Part shown: piece by piece, positions 59,071 to 64,000 of the stretch | Numbering within the stretch: position 1 is the first letter of the stretch | How the letters are laid out: the number at the start of each line of letters is the position of its first letter | From: Rikenellaceae bacterium | Lineage (GTDB): Bacteria > Bacteroidota > Bacteroidia > Bacteroidales > Rikenellaceae | Length of the DNA stretch: 64,000 nt | NCBI GenBank assembly: GCA_021201795.1 | Contig: JAJQEF010000013.1 | Location: 32,418 to 96,417 of the forward strand | Direction of reading: 5' to 3' | The notes under the pieces: model-generated | Seen by the model: only the letters and a program-made list of their open reading frames with translations | What the model was told of the DNA's origin: nothing | Databases searched by the model: none | Made by a program: the position numbers and the translations under genes

Positions 59071-59105
59071 AAATAAAATAATCCCGGTTCTTCGCAGACC
59101 GGGAT
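59071..59105 (-). terminator. Attenuator (terminator hairpin) of the pheA operon
   Basis: On the minus strand AATCCCGGT / ACCGGGATT form a 9-pair stem with a CTGCGAAGA loop, then ATTTTATTTT. It ends 10 bases before the pheA start, so it must terminate before the operon. Its 5' arm with part of the loop, CCCGGTCTGC (59094-59103), is perfectly complementary to GCAGACCGGG (59149-59158) in the leader peptide gene, giving a competing antiterminator of 10 pairs. Confidence 0.82.
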
Positions 59106-59135
59106 TCTATTGTGATTCAATTTTTCAGTTCAATC

Positions 59136-59216
59136 TTAGCAATGAGAGCCCGGTCTGCTTTTGGTAAAGTAGAAAAAATAGTTTTTATACCCAAAAAACG
59201 ACTTATTCGCTGTCAT
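59136..59216 (-). CDS. pheL-like: Phe/Tyr-rich leader peptide of the pheA operon
   Basis: A 26-codon frame ATG (59216) to TAA (59136) between the promoter and the attenuator. It begins MTANKSFFGYKNYFFYFTK and ends RPGSHC. Five Phe (7, 8, 14, 15, 17) and three Tyr (10, 13, 16) make 8 of 26 residues aromatic, with no Trp. Its last third covers the antiterminator strand. A ribosome stalled for charged tRNA-Phe or tRNA-Tyr would leave that strand free; one reaching the stop would cover it. This fits the Phe and Tyr products of the downstream genes. Confidence 0.8.
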   Translation of the reverse strand: MTANKSFFGYKNYFFYFTKSRPGSHC

Positions 59217-59237
59217 TGTTAATCTTTTTATTCTGTG

Positions 59238-59268
59238 CAAATTTACTATAAAAAAATCATACCACAAT
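59238..59268 (-). promoter_or_regulatory. pheA operon promoter, TTG-N19-TAAATTTG
   Basis: On the minus strand TTG at 59267-59265 and TAAATTTG at 59245-59238 with 19 bases between. Transcription should start around 59232, giving a leader of about 170 bases to pheA and a short 5' end before the leader peptide. Confidence 0.75.
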
Positions 59269-59407
59269 ACATTTTGATGAAAAAAACACGTAGACGGTTA
59301 AAATTTCACAACATTTTTGTGCCCGGATTTATTTTTAACAATATGTCGCTTATGCTAAAGGATTGTTAACCAATTCATAAATAATTTTAAAATGTGACTT
59401 GTTGGTG

Positions 59408-59438
59408 TTTGCCATTTCCGAAACAATATTTAAATTTG
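59408..59438 (+). promoter_or_regulatory. eno promoter, TTTG-N19-TAAATTTG
   Basis: TTTG at 59408-59411 and TAAATTTG at 59431-59438 with exact 19-base spacing; eno starts 52 bases downstream. Confidence 0.82.
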
Positions 59439-59474
59439 CAACGATTATGACTATAGATAATCACTGAATAATAA

Positions 59475-60794
<1,320 letters not shown>

Positions 60795-60813
60795 TTTTCG
60801 TATGAAATTTATG

Positions 60814-60843
60814 TGGCGGTTCCTCTGAGGACCGCCATTTGTT
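60814..60843 (+). terminator. Terminator after eno
   Basis: TGGCGGT / ACCGCCA stem with 10-base loop followed by TTTGTTTTT. Confidence 0.85.
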
Positions 60844-60888
60844 TTTATAGGCACTCGAAACTGAATTTTACAATCTCATTTTAATTCT

Positions 60889-61111
60889 TATTTTTGCATC
60901 GGTATAGCATTAAGCTATTGTGTTGCTACACTAAGAAATCGCCAAATTTCATTCAAATCAGCACACAATTTGACTAATGACTGCGTTTACGTGGGCATTC
61001 TCGTCTGATTTGTGGGCATTTGGCGATGCCTTTAGTGTAGGCGGGAAAGCTCACGTTTTAGCGTGATAACATAATGGATTATGCAATGGCAAATCATAAA
61101 GATCACGTAAA
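60889..61111 (+). other. Long structured leader before the Lcl-domain gene
   Basis: A 317-base gap after eno. TATTTTTG at 60889-60896 fits the -7 element. Then come two 36-base arms, 60926-60961 and 61005-61040, that pair over 26 bases (CTACACTAA, ATCGCCAAAT and AAATCAG blocks) with two internal loops, closing a 43-base loop. A direct repeat GTGGGCATT occurs at 60991 and 61012. A small CACG-TTTTAG-CGTG hairpin follows near 61051. It could be a 5' leader, a small RNA or the relic of a miniature transposon. Confidence 0.5.
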
Positions 61112-62160
61112 ATGAAAAAAACGTACTTGCTTGGAAATCTGCTGTTTATTTTAGTATTACCTTTAAGTTTAGTTGCTTGTGACGATCAAAAGGACAGCGA
61201 TGATCTTCAAAAAACGGAAGAACCCGCAAATGACGGGGAGGACGACGGTGATACCGGGTGGACGGACGACTATAAAAACAACCATGTTCTTACGTCCGGG
61301 CGCATTGTAGCAATGGACGATGCTGTCGATGCCACTAAATTTACCTGGAACCCGGCGATGGGAGTTAGCTATGGATCTAAATTTTTCTACGTTACTCAAA
61401 GTAATGACCGCCATAACAGGTATTATATTCCGTTTATGGATACCGGATGCGGCAAGTATTCTGAGACTGACTTTGATAGGGGGGATTGGAGGCTTCCGAC
61501 TCTTGCCGAACTTCAGGAGATTTATAATAACCGGAAGAATATACCGAATATAATATCGGATTATTACTGGTCATCTACGGAATCTGCATCGAACGACGGA
61601 TATGCTTCTTATGTTAATATGGAGGATGGCAGTATTAAAGAGGGAGATAAATCTAATTGGTATGTCGTAACCAACCGTAGGGCAAGATGCGTGCGTGATC
61701 TTCCGGAAAAAGAATCGGATAATACATCTCCTGACGGTAATATTATATCTGGCAAAATTATAATTGCATTGGCGGATATTGGAGGTGAGATGAGCTGGGC
61801 AGACGCAATGGGAGTAGCAAATGAATATAATAAAAAGGATTTTACAGCACCTACTCCGACGATCCTCATAACAGTAAATATGAACCGTATATCAAGACAG
61901 GTTGTGGTTTTTATAGCGAACCGGGTCGTCCTGCCGGAACATGGAGGCTTCCGACGTTATCGGAATGGAGAGAAAATATTGCGACCCTTGAAGAAGAGGC
62001 CGGAATAACAGGATGGTATTGGCTCTCTTCTGAAGGCAGTATGAACATTAACGGGGTTTATATAAATTTGGATAAGGCAAGAAGTAGTTACAACACTTAC
62101 AGTACTTATGATAAAACCCAAAATTTCCGTGTTCGGTGTGTACGCGACAAAGATTCATGA
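61112..62160 (+). pseudogene. Lipoprotein with two Lcl/DUF1566 domains, frameshifted
   Basis: Lipoprotein (LVACDDQ, Cys23) with an acidic linker, then a DUF1566 (Lcl C-terminal) domain with GCGKYSETDFDRGDWRLPTL, YYWSSTES and RRARCVRDL. A second domain starts at SGKIIIALADIGGEMSWADA. The frame shifts at about 61853: inserting one T (CCT TAC TCC) continues as SDDPHNSKYEPYIKTGCGFY, GTWRLPTLSEW, GWYWLSSEG and FRVRCVRDKDS up to TGA at 62158-62160. The intact protein would have 349 residues with two matched domains. As written, it ends at 62008 in an unrelated basic tail. Confidence 0.8.
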
Positions 62161-62168
62161 TAATTTAC

Positions 62169-62216
62169 GGGAATCACAGTATAAAGTTCCGGTTACGGAA
62201 CTTTATACTGATTCCC
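62169..62216. terminator. Long inverted repeat / terminator
   Basis: AGTATAAAGTTCCG / CGGAACTTTATACT (14 perfect pairs, GTTA loop), flanked by GGGAATC / GATTCCC with a 2-base bulge. It starts 9 bases after the Lcl gene's original stop, between convergent genes. It has no strong T-run, so it may be an RNA-stabilising or bidirectional termination hairpin. Confidence 0.65.
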
Positions 62217-62303
62217 ATTCGTTCTTTTACATAATTATGGATGAGCGAGATGTGAAACGGTTATCCATCCGGTAATAAAATATAATAATTTATAATACCC
62301 GCA

Positions 62304-63809
62304 TTAATTCGACTGGATATAATAGTCGTCGTCTATACCCAATTCCTTGTATGTCTCCCTTAATTCGTATTCGTTATCCGAGATAACGAGCAGTTTATCG
62401 TTGACATGCAGCTGTGTTTTACCTTTTGGAACGAAATATTTATCATCCCTTTTGACCATTACGACAAGCGTGTTATCGGGAAGTGTTATATCCATTAGGT
62501 GCGCACCGTGCCGGAGCATTCCCGGAATAACGGTTATTTCGGACATGGAGGATTTTATCTCTTCAGGAAGTTCGAATCCGAACTCGTTTTCCTTGGGTTC
62601 TTTTTCGGATAAACCCAATAGTTCCGCCATTGTTCCGACAGTAGTTCCCTGAACAAGAAGGGATACTATGGTGATAAAGAATACTACGTTGAATATTAAC
62701 GATGCATTTTCAAGTCCGGATGTAAGCGGATAAATGGCAAATATAATAGGTACAGCACCGCGTAATCCCACCCAGGATACATAGGTTTTGGCTTTCAAAG
62801 ATAATTTCCGGAATGGTAAAAGACAAAGAAACACGGTTAGCGGTCTTGCAAAAATAATCATGAAAAATCCAACCAGAAGTCCGATGCCTATTACAGGAAC
62901 AAGTTCGGACGGATTTACGAGAAGCCCTAATGTAAGGAACATTACTATTTGGAACAACCATGCGAATCCGTCGAAAAACGTGGTAACGCTTTTTTTATGT
63001 GAAACTTTTTTATTCCCCACAACAAGCCCCGCAATATAGACAGCCAGATAGCCATTGCCATTTAAAAGATCCGTGAAGAAAAAAATGAAGAATATAAAAG
63101 ATAATAATAATACCGGGTAAAGGGAATTATTGTTTATATTTATCTTATTCATGATAAATACTGCGGCGCGCCCCAATAAATAACCTGCCACGGCGCCGAC
63201 GCTCATTTGTGTGGCAAACATTCCGAGGGAACTCCAGATGCTCATTTCGCCGGACTGAATCACCTGTATTAAAAGTATGGTAAGCATGTAGGCCATAGGG
63301 TCATTACTACCGCTCTCAAGTTCCAGTATAGGGCGAAGGTTCTCTTTGAGACCTTTCTTTTTTGCTCTTAGAATAGAGAATACCGAAGCCGAGTCGGTGG
63401 AGGACATTACAGCTGCCATCAGCATGGATTCGGTGACTGTTAAGGATGGGATTCCATTCAAATATCCGGAAATATAGTAAATAAACATTCCGGTTATGCC
63501 CATCGTTATTGCTACGCCCAGTGTTGCCAGAATTACCCCTTGCCCGAGTACGGGTCTGATGTCCGAGAACCGCGTGTCCATACCGCCGGAAAAAAGAATA
63601 ACACTTAAAGCCATCGTTCCTATGAACTGTGCGGTATTAAGATTGTTGAATTGTATGCCGGCCCCGTCGCTTCCGAATATCATTCCGACAGCTAAAAAAA
63701 TAAGAAGGGCCGGAACTCCGAATTTGAAACTTGCCTTACCAGCTAATATACTGAAGAATAATAATACCGACTCGATCAGAAGAACATTTCCCGCATTAAG
63801 AACCAACAT
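62304..63809 (-). CDS. K+/H+ antiporter (CPA1, NhaP2-type) with RCK-C domain
   Basis: Polytopic inner-membrane antiporter of 501 residues. The Nha exchanger domain spans about 1-390 with FSGGMDTRFSDI, SSTDSASVFSIL (ion-binding TD), LESGSNDPMAYML (the ND motif) and VGLRGAVPI. After it comes a linker and a TrkA-C-like domain (about 420-495) with ITLPDNTLVVMVKRDDKYFV. It should exchange K+ or Na+ for protons, controlled by the cytoplasmic domain. The adjacent cdaA is 11 kb away; c-di-AMP control of such transporters is known elsewhere but not shown here. Confidence 0.9.
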   Translation of the reverse strand: MLVLNAGNVLLIESVLLFFSILAGKASFKFGVPALLIFLAVGMIFGSDGAGIQFNNLNTAQFIGTMALSVILFSGGMDTRFSDIRPVLGQGVILATLGVAITMGITGMFIYYISGYLNGIPSLTVTESMLMAAVMSSTDSASVFSILRAKKKGLKENLRPILELESGSNDPMAYMLTILLIQVIQSGEMSIWSSLGMFATQMSVGAVAGYLLGRAAVFIMNKININNNSLYPVLLLSFIFFIFFFTDLLNGNGYLAVYIAGLVVGNKKVSHKKSVTTFFDGFAWLFQIVMFLTLGLLVNPSELVPVIGIGLLVGFFMIIFARPLTVFLCLLPFRKLSLKAKTYVSWVGLRGAVPIIFAIYPLTSGLENASLIFNVVFFITIVSLLVQGTTVGTMAELLGLSEKEPKENEFGFELPEEIKSSMSEITVIPGMLRHGAHLMDITLPDNTLVVMVKRDDKYFVPKGKTQLHVNDKLLVISDNEYELRETYKELGIDDDYYIQSN

Positions 63810-64000
63810 ACCAACAACACTTTAGGAGATTATTTATATATATCGTACAAATTTAATATTTTACATCTTATAAAACACCATTTTTTATAATTTATAAAGA
63901 CGGATTTTCGATAAAAATATTTTAAAAACAAAAATTTTTATTTTCTAAAAATATATGTGAAAAAATATTCTTTAAATTTTTTTATTTTGTTCTATATGGA

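Noticed and set aside
59061..59120. Extended pheA N-terminus from 59120
   Set aside because: It would be translated through the terminator hairpin and has no similarity to prephenate dehydratases; it belongs to the leader.

Overview
The window is chromosomal DNA from a member of the Bacteroidota, most likely order Bacteroidales. Several things point there: promoters of the TTTG / TAnnTTTG type in front of rpsP, rpmI, aspS, eno, lpxK and pheA; an N-succinylornithine-type carbamoyltransferase with Pro90; a PorX-type response regulator with a PglZ domain, which is linked to type IX secretion; a DAHP synthase-chorismate mutase fusion; a Ser-protease-free M23 protein with the HLDF variant; and a ribosomal protein S16 with a long acidic tail. 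No phage, insertion sequence, CRISPR array or rRNA operon was seen. Two tRNA genes (Leu-CAG, His-GTG) are present.

Layout. 0-3.5 kb: superoxide dismutase (cut by the left edge), a LeuA/CimA-type synthase and glmM, all on the minus strand. 3.6-11.6 kb: plus-strand block with a large TPR protein, an outer-membrane barrel protein, argF', a two-gene chromate transporter, rpsP and rimM. 11.6-11.9 kb: a convergent gap with four exact copies of TTATTAACA. 11.9-17.8 kb: guanine deaminase and the hexuronate genes uxaA-uxaB and uxaC, plus a GDSL esterase lipoprotein that fits pectin use. 17.9-32.2 kb: housekeeping and envelope genes (galE, manA, dCMP deaminase, ispD, an epimerase, a flavin-type oxidase, an M23 protein, porX, obgE, tgt, lptG, tkt, a WecA/MraY-type transferase). 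32.3-44.5 kb: PerR-like regulator with rubrerythrin, a polysaccharide O-acetylation pair, lpxK, purine nucleoside phosphorylase, groES-groEL, NlpE lipoprotein, a NavBac-like channel, an M48 lipoprotein, an 0.8 kb gene-free stretch and the tRNAs. 44.6-55 kb: CPBP protein, rpmI-rplT, a GH43-like enzyme, TPR protein, tadA, aspS-cdaA, and a three-gene kinase / vWA / pseudokinase set with WG repeats. 55-59.5 kb: a Phe/Tyr operon (pheA, aminotransferase, tyrA, aroF-CM). 59.5-64 kb: eno, an Lcl-domain lipoprotein and a K+/H+ antiporter.

Two observations stand out. First, the Phe/Tyr operon is preceded by what reads as a complete ribosome-mediated attenuator: a promoter, a 26-codon leader peptide with 5 Phe and 3 Tyr, a 10-bp perfect antiterminator pairing and a terminator hairpin ending just before pheA. 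Second, eight genes between 32.7 and 62 kb are broken by one small lesion each. Four are single-base losses (three of them in runs of 7-8 A/T) and four are in-frame stop codons. All eight are dispensable-type genes, while every core gene in the window is intact. This may be recent gene decay, slippage-controlled expression, or sequence error. The kinase/vWA/pseudokinase set, two of whose genes are among the broken ones, is the best candidate for an undescribed protein system.
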